Assembly: GCF_001571225.1 (NCBI RefSeq)
Contig: NZ_BCTJ01000022.1
Span: forward strand, 1 to 64,000
Reading direction: 5' to 3'
Length of the DNA: 64,000 bases
From: Hydrogenophaga palleronii NBRC 102513
GTDB taxonomy: Bacteria; Pseudomonadota; Gammaproteobacteria; Burkholderiales; Burkholderiaceae_C
Program-made: the position numbers and the translations under genes
The notes under the pieces: model-generated
What the model saw: only the letters and a program-made list of their open reading frames with translations
Database searches by the model: none
What the model was told of the DNA's origin: nothing
Part shown: positions 36,086-46,307 of the stretch, one piece after another
How positions within the stretch are numbered: position 1 is the stretch's first letter
Layout of the letters: the number at the start of each line of letters is the position of its first letter

Positions 36086-37549
36086 TCAGTCCTGGTTGCG
36101 GCGGAAACGCGCCAGCCAGTGCTCCATCAGCTTGCCGGCCGCCTCGCGTCCGCCGAGGCCGAAGGACAGCGCCACCGCCACCGCCACCGCACCCAGCGTG
36201 AGGCCGAAGGCGAGGGTGACGATCTCGTCGGCAATGCCCATGGCGCGCAGGCCCATGGCCAGCACCAGGCCCAGGATGGCGAAGCGGCCGATGCGCGCCA
36301 GGCCGGTGCGGCCCGGGCCGCTGGCGCGCTGGATGGCGTCGTGTGCCAGGTTGGCGAGCCAGAAGCCGATCACCAGGATGGCCGAGCCGAGCAGGATGTC
36401 ACCGCCAAAGCGGATGAAGCTGGCCACGATCTCGCTGACCTGCCCGAAGCCGAGCTGCGCGGCCGCTTCCACGGTGGCGAACAGCATGGCGAAGAACAAC
36501 ACGATGCGGCCGACGGTGCGCGAGGCGCTGGTCTTCTCGAACGCATGGGCGAGCTGCACGCGCGCGGGCAGGGTGTCGAAGCCCAGCGCGGCCAGCAGAC
36601 TGGCCAGCAGCTGGCTGGCGAACGAGGCCACCAGCCAGGTGATCAGCAGGATCAGCGCGGCGGCGATCAGGTGCGGCACGGCCTGCAGCAGGGTGTTGAG
36701 CATGGCCGTGGCCGGACCCGAGATGGCCTCGATCTTGAGCGCGTCGAGCGCGGCGATCAGCGAGGGCAGGAAGACCGAGATGAACACCAGCATGCCGATC
36801 ACGCGCGAGAGCTGCACCGTGTCGGCCAGGCCGGCGCGCTGGCCCAGGCGGTCCACGCCAGCAGTGTGGCTCAGGTGCGTGCTGAGCTTGCGCAGCACGG
36901 TGGCCACGATCCAGCCGACGCCACCGATCACCAGCGCGGCCAGTGCATTGGGCAGCATGTCCAGGGTCTTGGTGACCATGGCGCGCAGCGGGTCGAGCAG
37001 GCCTTCCATCTGCAGCGCGCCGAGCACCGCCGGCACGAACAGCAGGATCACCAGCCAGAACAGCGCGCCCGACAGGCTCTGCCCGATGGGCGCCATGTCG
37101 GCGTGTTCGGACAGCTTCTCGTCCAGCGTGGTCTGGTCCAGCAGCTTCTGCGACAGCGCGCGCACCATGCTCGCCACCAGCCAGCCCAGCAGCGTGAGCA
37201 GCAGGCCGCCGATGAGGCGCGGCGCGTATTCAAACAGTTGCGTGGTGAAGGCCGAGAACGGACCCGAGACCAGCGCCAGGTTGAGCGAGTTGAACACCGC
37301 CACCAGCGTGAGCAGGATCACCACCCAGAACAGCGCCAGCGCCACGGCGCCTTCGATGTCGACATGGGTGTGCGTGAGTTTTCCGAAGCGGTGGTTGACG
37401 CCGACGAAGCCCATGCTCTTGCGCGTGGCAGCACGCACCAGCACCGCAATGAACCAGCCGACGATGAAGATCGCCAGCGCCCCCAGCAACTGGGGAATGT
37501 GTGAGCCGAGGGTGTTTTGCAGAGAAGTCCACAGGGCGTGGGTGTCCAT
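36086..37549 (-). CDS. CmpX-like mechanosensitive channel family protein
   Basis: A 487-residue inner-membrane protein with four or more repeats of the conserved TM_helix element (for example PQLLGALAIFIVGWFIAVLVRAATR and APRLIGGLLLTLLGWLVASMVRALSQKLL). The C-terminal FGLTLGAVAVAVALSFGLGGREAAGKLMEHWL matches the small-conductance channel pore-lining helix. The architecture matches Pseudomonas CmpX, a cytoplasmic membrane protein linked to envelope stress signalling. AAGGAG precedes the ATG. Confidence 0.85.
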   Translation of the reverse strand: MDTHALWTSLQNTLGSHIPQLLGALAIFIVGWFIAVLVRAATRKSMGFVGVNHRFGKLTHTHVDIEGAVALALFWVVILLTLVAVFNSLNLALVSGPFSAFTTQLFEYAPRLIGGLLLTLLGWLVASMVRALSQKLLDQTTLDEKLSEHADMAPIGQSLSGALFWLVILLFVPAVLGALQMEGLLDPLRAMVTKTLDMLPNALAALVIGGVGWIVATVLRKLSTHLSHTAGVDRLGQRAGLADTVQLSRVIGMLVFISVFLPSLIAALDALKIEAISGPATAMLNTLLQAVPHLIAAALILLITWLVASFASQLLASLLAALGFDTLPARVQLAHAFEKTSASRTVGRIVLFFAMLFATVEAAAQLGFGQVSEIVASFIRFGGDILLGSAILVIGFWLANLAHDAIQRASGPGRTGLARIGRFAILGLVLAMGLRAMGIADEIVTLAFGLTLGAVAVAVALSFGLGGREAAGKLMEHWLARFRRNQD

Positions 37550-37651
37550 CTTTTTCTCCTTGTTGGTGTTGTGGGTACAGCCGATGATGTCAGACCGTGC
37601 GCCGCAGCGTCAACCGCTGGCGCGCCCATGCGGGTTCGAGCCCGCTGCGTT

Positions 37652-38851
37652 TCAGAGCAGCGTGGCGGTGAAACCGGCCGCGTGCAGGCGCTCGATCACC
37701 TGCTCGATGTGCTCGCGTCCACGCGTCTGCAGCACCAGTTCAATGGCCACGTTCTGCGCTGCCAGCAGCGTGAACGCACGCTGGTGGTGCACCTCGTCGA
37801 TGTTGGCGCCGGCCTCGGCCACCGTGGCGGTGATGCGCGCCAGGTTGCCCGGCACATCGCGCGCATCGACCTGGATGCGCGCCAGCCGCCCCGCGCGCAC
37901 CATGCCGCGTTCGATGATGGACGCCAGCAGCATCGGGTCGATGTTGCCGCCGCACAGCACCAGGCCCACGCGCTGGCCGGCAAAACGTTGCGGGTGCTTG
38001 ATGAGCGCGGCCAGGCCGGCCGCACCCGCGCCTTCCACCAGCGTCTTCTCGATCTCCAGCAGCATCACGATGGCCTGCTCGATGTCGCCCTCGTCCACCA
38101 GCAGCAGCTCGTCCACCTTCTGGCGCACGATGGCCTCGGTGATCACGCCCGGCGTGCCCACTGCGATGCCTTCGGCAATGGTGCTGCTGCCTTGCGGCAG
38201 GTGCGTGCCCTGGATGGCGTTGACCATCGCCGGGAAACGTTCGGTCTGCACGCCGACGATGCGGATGTCGGGTCGGATCGCTTTGGCCGCGGTGGCGATG
38301 CCGGCGATCAGGCCGCCACCGCCGATGGCGATCACCAGCGTGTCGAGGTCGGGCTGCTCGCGCAACATCTCCAGCGCCAGCGTGCCCTGGCCGGCGACGA
38401 TGGCCTCGTCGTCGTAGGGGTGCACGAACACCAGGCCTTCGCGTTCGGCCAGTGTGCGTGCGTGTGAGCGCGACTCGTCCAGCGTGTCGCCGTGCAGCAC
38501 TACCTCGGCGCCGAAGCCGCGTGTGCGTTCCACCTTCACGCCCGGCGTGAAGCGCGGCATCACGATCACCGCGCGCAAGCCCAGGCGCTGCGCGTGATAG
38601 GCCACACCCTGCGCATGGTTGCCGGCACTCATGGCGACCACACCCCGCGCGCGCTCCGTCTCGCTCAGCTGCGCCAGCTTGTTGCAGGCGCCGCGTTCCT
38701 TGAACGATGCGGTGTATTGCAGGTTCTCGAACTTCAGAAACACCTGGCAGCCGGTGAGCTGCGAGATGGTGCGCGATTCGACGAACGGGGTGTCCAGCAC
38801 ATGCCCGTTGAGGCGGGCGGCGGCGGCCTGGATGTCGTGTAGTTGCAGCAT
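37652..38851 (-). CDS. Threonine ammonia-lyase with ACT domain
   Basis: This 399-residue PLP enzyme deaminates L-threonine to 2-oxobutanoate. PLP-binding Lys51 lies in TASFKERGA, the substrate loop SAGNHAQG and the phosphate-binding IGGGGLIAG are present. Residues about 325-399 form a single ACT domain (VPGNLARITATVAEAGANIDEVHH). The length and single ACT domain match the TdcB/YgeX-like or short IlvA form, not the 500-residue biosynthetic IlvA with two ACT-like domains. Which role it plays cannot be decided from sequence. Confidence 0.9.
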   Translation of the reverse strand: MLQLHDIQAAAARLNGHVLDTPFVESRTISQLTGCQVFLKFENLQYTASFKERGACNKLAQLSETERARGVVAMSAGNHAQGVAYHAQRLGLRAVIVMPRFTPGVKVERTRGFGAEVVLHGDTLDESRSHARTLAEREGLVFVHPYDDEAIVAGQGTLALEMLREQPDLDTLVIAIGGGGLIAGIATAAKAIRPDIRIVGVQTERFPAMVNAIQGTHLPQGSSTIAEGIAVGTPGVITEAIVRQKVDELLLVDEGDIEQAIVMLLEIEKTLVEGAGAAGLAALIKHPQRFAGQRVGLVLCGGNIDPMLLASIIERGMVRAGRLARIQVDARDVPGNLARITATVAEAGANIDEVHHQRAFTLLAAQNVAIELVLQTRGREHIEQVIERLHAAGFTATLL

Positions 38852-39022
38852 GCCGCGATTGTGAACCTGCGATGACGCGAACGCCGGTGGTCAAAGCCCG
38901 ACAAATTCCTCAACCACCGCGCATCACTCTCTTCCATGATTCATCAAGCTGGGTTATGGTCCGCTGAAATGTCGGCTCTCCCGGCATGGCGTCTATATGG
39001 AAGCACTTCCGGAGAAGGCTGG

Positions 39023-41434
39023 ATGACCAAGCGTTTGTTGCCGCCCGCTGCAACCGCGACACGTACCGTTCTCGACACGCGCGAGGGCAAAACTCCGCTC
39101 GGCCCTGAAGGCCGTGTGTTCGTGCCGCATGGCCTGCGCCATGCGCCGGTGCTTGACCTGATGTGCTCGCACTTCGTGCTCACCCTGGCCGCGCGCCAGG
39201 GCCCACGCTTCAACGTGCGGCGCGACCTCAACACCTTGTTGTCCCTGGCCGGGCGCCACCTGGTCTGGCCGCACACCGTGCTGGCGCGATTGCGCGAATT
39301 CCTGCACCGCCGCTGCAAGGACAACGAGCTCTGGACCGGCCACGACCGCCTGACCACCAACGCCTTCATGGAGCGTTACGGCATCTGGCGCGGCCCCTAC
39401 GAAGAAGGCACCTTGTTCTTCTACCTGGACGAGTACGCCAAGGAGTCACCCAAGGACCTGCTGTCAGTGCTCGCCGTCACCGGCGAGTGGCTCAGCCATT
39501 CGTTGAAGAAGCAGTCCACGCTGGTCGAGAAGAACATCGACGCGCTGGCCGGCCTGCTGCAGCTCAACCGCGCCGAGCGCGCACTGCTGCTCTACGGCAC
39601 GCTGGCGCGTTACCAGCGCGACCTGCGCTCCATCCTGGTCGAGTTCAAGGTCAACAACGCGCCCGAGGCTTATGCGGCCATTGCCGACGTGGCCGGTGTG
39701 AAGGCCAGCGAAGTGGGCGAGGCGCTGCGCGCCGGCTCACGGCTGGAGCGCATCGGCATGGTCGAGAACCTGATCTCCGAACACAACATCACCGACCTCG
39801 CCGACCTCATGAAGGTGAGCGAAAAACTGCCGCCGGTGCTGATGCGCGAGTACCGCACGCAGAGCGAGCTGATGGCGGTGTTCACGCGGCCCGCCGCGCG
39901 CTCGGCCTTGAACGTGAAGGACTTTGACTACGTGGGCGAAGACGTGCGCCTGCTCTGCGGCCTGCTGCGCGAAGCGGTGGCGCGCAAGGAGCCGGGCGTG
40001 AACGTGCTGCTCTACGGCCCGCCCGGCACCGGCAAGACCGAACTCGCGCGCGTGGTGGCGCAGACGGCCGGGCTGGAGCTGTTCGAGGTCGAGTACGCCG
40101 ACCGCGACGGCAATGCCCTCATGGGCCGCGACCGTTACCGCTCGCTGCAGATTGCACAGGTGTTCCTCAAGGGCACGGCGCACTCGGCGCTGTTGTTCGA
40201 CGAAGTGGAGGACGTGTTCCCGCCGATCTCCAGCGAAGCCGCGCAGTTCATGGCACGCGCCGACCACGTGGCGGCGCCGCACACCGGCAGCGTCAGCGGC
40301 AAGGCCTGGGTCAACCAGATCCTGGAGACCAATGCCGTGCCCACGCTGTGGGTGACCAACCGCATCGAACAGATCGACCCGGCGTTCCGCCGCCGCTTCG
40401 CCTACCACCTCGAACTCAAGAGCCCGCCGCCCGGTGCGCGCGAGCAGTTGGTGCGCAAGACGCTCGAAGGCGCGCCGGTGTCCGACGGGCTGGTGGCGCG
40501 GCTGACCGAACGCAAGGGCCTCACACCAGCGCAGATCCGCACCGCGTTGCGCTTCGCGCAGCTCGCGGTGGCGCCGCCGAAGCCGGCGGCACGGCGTGGC
40601 GCGAAGGCGCGCGCGGCGGAGGCCGCGCCCGTGCTCGACGAGCTGATCGAACGGCAGTTGAAGAACGCCGACCTCGCGCTGGGCCGCAAGCCCGACCTGG
40701 TGCAGCGCCCGAGCGCCACGCAATACAGCCTGGACATGCTCAACGTCGAGTCGCGCTACGAGCTGCCGCGTGTGATCGCCGCGCTCAAGGCGCGTGGCCA
40801 CGGCTGCCTGTGTTTCCACGGCGCACCCGGCACCGGCAAGACCGCCCTGGCCGAACACATCGCGCAGCAGCTCGGCCGCCCGCTCATGATCCGCCGCGCG
40901 AGTGACCTGGTGAGCAAGTTCGTGGGTGAGACCGAACAGCAGATGGCCGCAATGTTCCGCGAGGCCGAGGCCGAGAAGGCGGTGCTGCTGCTCGACGAAG
41001 CCGACAGCTTCCTGCAGGACCGGCGCGGCGCACAACGCACCTACGAGGTGACCGAAGTCAACGAGATGCTGCAGGGCATGGAGCGCTTTGCCGGCGTCTT
41101 CATCTGCACCACCAACCTGATGGACCGCATCGACCAGGCGGCACTGCGGCGCTTCACCTTCAAGATCCGCTTCAAGCCACTCACCGCGCAGCAGCGCGAA
41201 ACCATGTTCGTGGTGGAAGCGCTCGGCGGCGATGCGTCGCGCCTCGATGCGGCGCTGGCCGCCCGCCTCGCCAGGCTGGAGCAACTCTGCCCGGGTGACT
41301 TTGCCGCGGTGAAGCGCCAGGTGGAGATCCTGGCCGAAGCGCTGGAGCCCGAGGAGTTCATGGCCCAGCTGGAGGCCGAGCACCGCATCAAGCCCGAAGT
41401 GCGCGAAGCCAGAGGCATGGGCTTCATGCACTGA
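39023..41434 (+). CDS. Double AAA+ ATPase of unknown function
   Basis: An 803-residue protein. The start at 39023 has GGAGAAGG upstream; the frame is open to 38936. Residues about 1-310 are a helical N-terminal region with no recognised domain. AAA+ module 1 has Walker A YGPPGTGKTE near 331-339, Walker B LLFDEVEDVF near 390, sensor LWVTNR and an arginine finger in AFRRRFAYHLEL. Module 2 has HGAPGTGKTA near 600-608, VLLLDEADSF near 657 and ALRRFTFKIRF. A linker of about 50 residues is Ala/Lys-rich (AARRGAKARAAEAAP). No protease domain is present. It resembles SpoVK/Cdc48-like unfoldases. It is flanked by terminators and stands alone. Confidence 0.85.
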   Translation: MTKRLLPPAATATRTVLDTREGKTPLGPEGRVFVPHGLRHAPVLDLMCSHFVLTLAARQGPRFNVRRDLNTLLSLAGRHLVWPHTVLARLREFLHRRCKDNELWTGHDRLTTNAFMERYGIWRGPYEEGTLFFYLDEYAKESPKDLLSVLAVTGEWLSHSLKKQSTLVEKNIDALAGLLQLNRAERALLLYGTLARYQRDLRSILVEFKVNNAPEAYAAIADVAGVKASEVGEALRAGSRLERIGMVENLISEHNITDLADLMKVSEKLPPVLMREYRTQSELMAVFTRPAARSALNVKDFDYVGEDVRLLCGLLREAVARKEPGVNVLLYGPPGTGKTELARVVAQTAGLELFEVEYADRDGNALMGRDRYRSLQIAQVFLKGTAHSALLFDEVEDVFPPISSEAAQFMARADHVAAPHTGSVSGKAWVNQILETNAVPTLWVTNRIEQIDPAFRRRFAYHLELKSPPPGAREQLVRKTLEGAPVSDGLVARLTERKGLTPAQIRTALRFAQLAVAPPKPAARRGAKARAAEAAPVLDELIERQLKNADLALGRKPDLVQRPSATQYSLDMLNVESRYELPRVIAALKARGHGCLCFHGAPGTGKTALAEHIAQQLGRPLMIRRASDLVSKFVGETEQQMAAMFREAEAEKAVLLLDEADSFLQDRRGAQRTYEVTEVNEMLQGMERFAGVFICTTNLMDRIDQAALRRFTFKIRFKPLTAQQRETMFVVEALGGDASRLDAALAARLARLEQLCPGDFAAVKRQVEILAEALEPEEFMAQLEAEHRIKPEVREARGMGFMH

Positions 41435-41447
41435 ACGCCGAGCACCC

Positions 41448-41481
41448 AAAAGAAAAGCCACCTTGCGGTGGCTTTTCTTTT
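41448..41481. terminator. Bidirectional terminator
   Basis: Stem AAAAGAAAAGCCACC, loop TTGC, stem GGTGGCTTTTCTTTT. It ends the AAA+ ATPase gene (+) and the small gene at 41533-41883 (-). Confidence 0.9.
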
Positions 41482-41486
41482 TCCAG

Positions 41487-41525
41487 GGTGCCGCGGAACC
41501 GGCTTGGCCGGGCCGCAGGCACCGC
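41487..41525. repeat. REP-like palindromic element, family 2
   Basis: GGTGCCGCGGAACCGGC, TTGG, then CCGGGCCGCAGGCACC forms an imperfect hairpin. It shares the block CCGCGGAACCGGC with the element at 58164-58227. Confidence 0.5.
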
Positions 41526-41532
41526 GGGAGGA

Positions 41533-41883
41533 TCAGTGCAACAAGGCCATCGGGCCGCTGGGCAGATCTTCCGACGAGTAGTCCGGGTGGTTGGTGACGA
41601 AGAAGCGCAGCTTCTGGTCGAGCCGGGCGACGCGGCTGTTGGCCACGCTTTCGCAGTGGTGCTTGGAAATCAGACCGAACAGCTTGCTGCGCAGGAACCA
41701 CAGGTCCTTCGGGCTCTGGCAGGACATCAGCGCGGCGTGCATGCGCTGCTGCACCGGGTCCTGGATGTCGGACATGGCTTCGTGGAATTCGTCGACCAGG
41801 AAGTCCAGCTCCAGCACTTGCGTGTCGTGGTACTGCGGCTTCGCTGCCCGGGACTTCCCAAACCATGGCAACCTGAAAAACAT
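41533..41883 (-). CDS. Conserved hypothetical protein
   Basis: A 116-residue cytoplasmic protein from the ATG at 41883 with GGAG upstream. It begins MFFRLPWFGKSRAAKPQ and then is mostly helical (VLELDFLVDEFHEAMSDIQDPVQQRMHAALMSCQSPKDLWFLRSKLFGLISKHHCESVANSRVARLDQKL). No named domain is recognised. The pattern of helices and conserved His/Cys near 77-80 suggests a compact bundle. Its terminator is shared with the AAA+ gene, with no other link. Confidence 0.78.
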   Translation of the reverse strand: MFFRLPWFGKSRAAKPQYHDTQVLELDFLVDEFHEAMSDIQDPVQQRMHAALMSCQSPKDLWFLRSKLFGLISKHHCESVANSRVARLDQKLRFFVTNHPDYSSEDLPSGPMALLH

Positions 41884-42060
41884 GACGCGCTCCGTTTCGT
41901 GGCTTCTTCGCTCGGGAAACCCATTCCCAGCCTCACCAGAATCATCGGCAAACGGGGCGCGAACTTGAGGCCGAAAACCGGGTTTTTCGGGCCTGCAACC
42001 ATAGGTAGAAGGCCCTGTCACACCTAGGTGAACAGCGGCGGCGAAGTGGCCGCGCCGGCC

Positions 42061-43962
<1,902 letters not shown>

Positions 43963-44005
43963 GTCGTGATTCACTTGGGTCAAATACCTGTCGTCCAAGC
44001 GCCGG

Positions 44006-44425
44006 TCACATCTGCTCCCAGGGCAGGCCTTCGTACCGCCAGCCATTGATGCTGGAGCGTTTGAAGTCGTCGTTGAGTTCGCCCTCGAAACCGTGCAGCA
44101 CGTGCGCGATGTCGGTGAAGCCGGCGGCTTCGAGCGCCTTGCCGGCGTCCAGCGTGCGTTTGCCGCTGCGGCAGATCAGCAGGACCGGGCGCTGCTTGGA
44201 GCCGGCCTCGCGGTCCACGGCTTCGGCGAAACGTGCCGGGTCGGGCATGAGGTCGGGGTACTCGTACCAGGGAATGTTTTCCACGCCGGGCGGACGGCCC
44301 ACGTACAGCGATTCGATTTCCATGCGCACGTCCACGAACAGCGGAGGCGCGTCGCCGCGGGCGGCGCGCTGCTCGCTTTCGGCCTGCAACCAGGCCCAGG
44401 CTTGCTGGGGCGTGAGGTGTTTCAT
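44006..44425 (-). CDS. Rhodanese-domain sulfurtransferase
   Basis: A 139-residue single-domain rhodanese. The active-site loop is CRSGKR with Cys85, preceded by DVR at 32-34, the usual arginine-containing edge strand. Such proteins move sulfane sulfur between thiols. It is upstream of recQ on the same strand and divergent from the MetH module. An 82-base divergent promoter region separates the two starts. Confidence 0.9.
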   Translation of the reverse strand: MKHLTPQQAWAWLQAESEQRAARGDAPPLFVDVRMEIESLYVGRPPGVENIPWYEYPDLMPDPARFAEAVDREAGSKQRPVLLICRSGKRTLDAGKALEAAGFTDIAHVLHGFEGELNDDFKRSSINGWRYEGLPWEQM

Positions 44426-44507
44426 AGCGGGCTATTGTCGGGGAATTCGCAAGGCCGCCGGTTCGCCGGCCGGTCCGGGCGCGGGGTGGCTTCATACAAT
44501 CGAGGCC

Positions 44508-45554
44508 ATGACCGCCTCCGCCTACACCCATGCCCAAGCGCTGCCCGAGATCCTGAAGCAGCGCATCGCCATCCTCGACGGCGCCATGGGCACCATGATC
44601 CAGCGCTTCAAGCTGGGCGAGGTGGAGTACCGCGGCGAGCGCTTCAAGGACTTCCACAAGGACGTCAAAGGCAACAACGAGCTGCTCAGCCTCACGCGGC
44701 CCGAGGTCATCCGCGACATCCACGAAGGTTACCTGGCCGCCGGTGCCGACCTGATCGAAACCAACACCTTCGGCGCCACAACCATCGCGCAGGACGACTA
44801 CGAGATGGCGCACCTGGCGCGCGAGATGAACCTGGCCTCGGCCCGCATCGCGCGCGAAGCCTGCGACAAGTTCAGCACGCCCGACAAGCCGCGTTATGTG
44901 GCCGGCGCGCTCGGCCCCACGCCCAAGACCGCCAGCATCAGCCCGGACGTGAACGACGCCGGGGCGCGCAACGTCACCTTCGAGCAGCTGCGCGCGGCCT
45001 ACCTGGAGCAGGTCGAGGCCCTGGTCGAGGGCGGTGCCGACGTGCTGCTGGTCGAAACCATCTTCGACACGCTCAACGCCAAGGCCGCGCTGTTCGCGGT
45101 GGATCAGTTCTTCGAGCAGTCCGGCCTGCGCCTGCCGCTGATCATCAGCGGCACCGTGACCGATGCCTCGGGCCGCATCCTCAGCGGCCAGACCGTGACC
45201 GCCTTCTGGGCCAGCGTGCGCCACCTGCAGCCGCTGGCCGTGGGGCTGAACTGCGCGCTCGGTGCGGCGCTGATGCGGCCCTACATCCAGGAGCTGGCCA
45301 AGGCCGCGGGCGACACCTTCATCAGCTGCTACCCCAACGCCGGCCTGCCCAACCCGATGAGCGACACCGGCTTTGACGAAACGCCGGAAGACACCAGCCG
45401 CCTGCTGCGCGAGTTCGCGGCCGAGGGCCTGGTCAACATCGTGGGGGGCTGCTGCGGCACCACGCCGCAGCACATCGAAGCCATCCGCCTGAGCGTGGAG
45501 CCGCTGGCGCCGCGTGACGTGCGGCGCGACTACTTCTACAAGGAAACCGCCTGA
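44508..45554 (+). CDS. Homocysteine S-methyltransferase module of cobalamin-dependent methionine synthase
   Basis: A 348-residue protein covering only the N-terminal homocysteine-binding module of MetH. Zinc-binding cysteines are Cys249 (GLNCALG) and Cys315-Cys316 ([11 protein letters not shown]). MetH normally exceeds 1,200 residues with folate, B12 and reactivation domains. Here the frame ends cleanly, and no other MetH domains follow, so this is a natural split subunit. The remaining domains must be elsewhere. The open frame extends upstream to 44046, but the start at 44508 fits the family. The adenosyltransferase gene at 3298 handles cobalamin too, but makes a different cofactor form. Confidence 0.9.
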   Translation: MTASAYTHAQALPEILKQRIAILDGAMGTMIQRFKLGEVEYRGERFKDFHKDVKGNNELLSLTRPEVIRDIHEGYLAAGADLIETNTFGATTIAQDDYEMAHLAREMNLASARIAREACDKFSTPDKPRYVAGALGPTPKTASISPDVNDAGARNVTFEQLRAAYLEQVEALVEGGADVLLVETIFDTLNAKAALFAVDQFFEQSGLRLPLIISGTVTDASGRILSGQTVTAFWASVRHLQPLAVGLNCALGAALMRPYIQELAKAAGDTFISCYPNAGLPNPMSDTGFDETPEDTSRLLREFAAEGLVNIVGGCCGTTPQHIEAIRLSVEPLAPRDVRRDYFYKETA

Positions 45555-45559
45555 GCGCA

Positions 45560-45583
45560 GGCGACGGCTCTGCTGCCGTCGCC
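45560..45583. terminator. Hairpin between convergent genes
   Basis: Stem GGCGACGGC, loop TCTGCT, stem GCCGTCGCC, without a T-run. It lies between the stops of the MetH module (+) and the cNMP-binding protein (-). Terminator function is uncertain. Confidence 0.45.
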
Positions 45584-45584
45584 C

Positions 45585-46208
45585 TCAGTCCATGTCCGGC
45601 ACCAGCCGGTGGATTTCCTGCTGCATGCTCTGCACCAGCTGGCTGTACAGGCGCAGCTTGCCGTCAACTTCGCGCAGGCGGTGGCTCAGCCGCAGCGCCA
45701 CCGCGCTCAGCAGCTTGGCGGCGGTGGCCGGCTCTTCGGTGATCAGGGTGGTCAGGGCCTCGCGCGTGAGCACGGCGCAGCGCACGTCGGTGCTGGCGAT
45801 GCAGGTGGCGGAGCGGGCCGCGCCGTCCATCAGCGACATCTCGCCCATCAGGTGCCCCGGGCCCAGCACGTTCACGGTGTGTGGCCCGATGCGGCCCATG
45901 TCTTCGGTCTCGACCGTGATCTCGCCGTCGATCACCAGGGCCATGAAGCCGTCGTCGCCGGTGCCGCCGCTGTCGCCCTGGCGGATCACCGCCTCACCTT
46001 CGGCGCAGCGCCGCATTGCCATGTAGCCCACCACCGTCAGCGCCTCGGACTCGTTGAGCTGCATCAGCGCGGTGGGCGCGCGCAGCAGCTCGGCCGCGCG
46101 CAGGGCCGTGACCGAAGCACGCACGCCGGCGCGCCGCGCCTCGACACGGCGCCGGTACACGCTGGCGCTGTCGTTGCGGTTGGCGAAGAGGGCAGAGAAG
46201 AAGGCCAT
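45585..46208 (-). CDS. Cyclic nucleotide-binding domain protein
   Basis: A 207-residue protein with a cNMP-binding domain at about 60-175 (EAVIRQGDSGGTGDDGFMALVIDGEITVE, GPGHLMGEMSLMDGAARSATCIA) like Crp/Fnr proteins. The usual C-terminal HTH is absent: the last 40 residues are a helix (SQLVQSMQQEIHRLVPDMD). So it is probably a signal-binding protein without DNA binding. The chosen start at 46208 lies just inside the N-terminal basic stretch. A stand-alone cNMP domain could act through a partner protein. Confidence 0.83.
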   Translation of the reverse strand: MAFFSALFANRNDSASVYRRRVEARRAGVRASVTALRAAELLRAPTALMQLNESEALTVVGYMAMRRCAEGEAVIRQGDSGGTGDDGFMALVIDGEITVETEDMGRIGPHTVNVLGPGHLMGEMSLMDGAARSATCIASTDVRCAVLTREALTTLITEEPATAAKLLSAVALRLSHRLREVDGKLRLYSQLVQSMQQEIHRLVPDMD

Positions 46209-46307
46209 GGCAGGTAACGGCGGTGAACGGGCGGGAAAACGGGTGATTGTCACCCCATCCGGCCCATTTGCACCACTTTGGCACATCCATTGCTTGTGTA
46301 CGGGACC

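Noticed and set aside
36081-38417. A 778-residue plus-strand reading frame over the channel and threonine ammonia-lyase genes
   Set aside because: It is Ser/Arg/Met-rich with no domain and is antisense to two well-supported genes on the minus strand.
38852-39022. Longer start for the double AAA+ ATPase at 38936
   Set aside because: The extra 29 residues are not protein-like, and the ribosome site GGAGAAGG lies directly before 39023.
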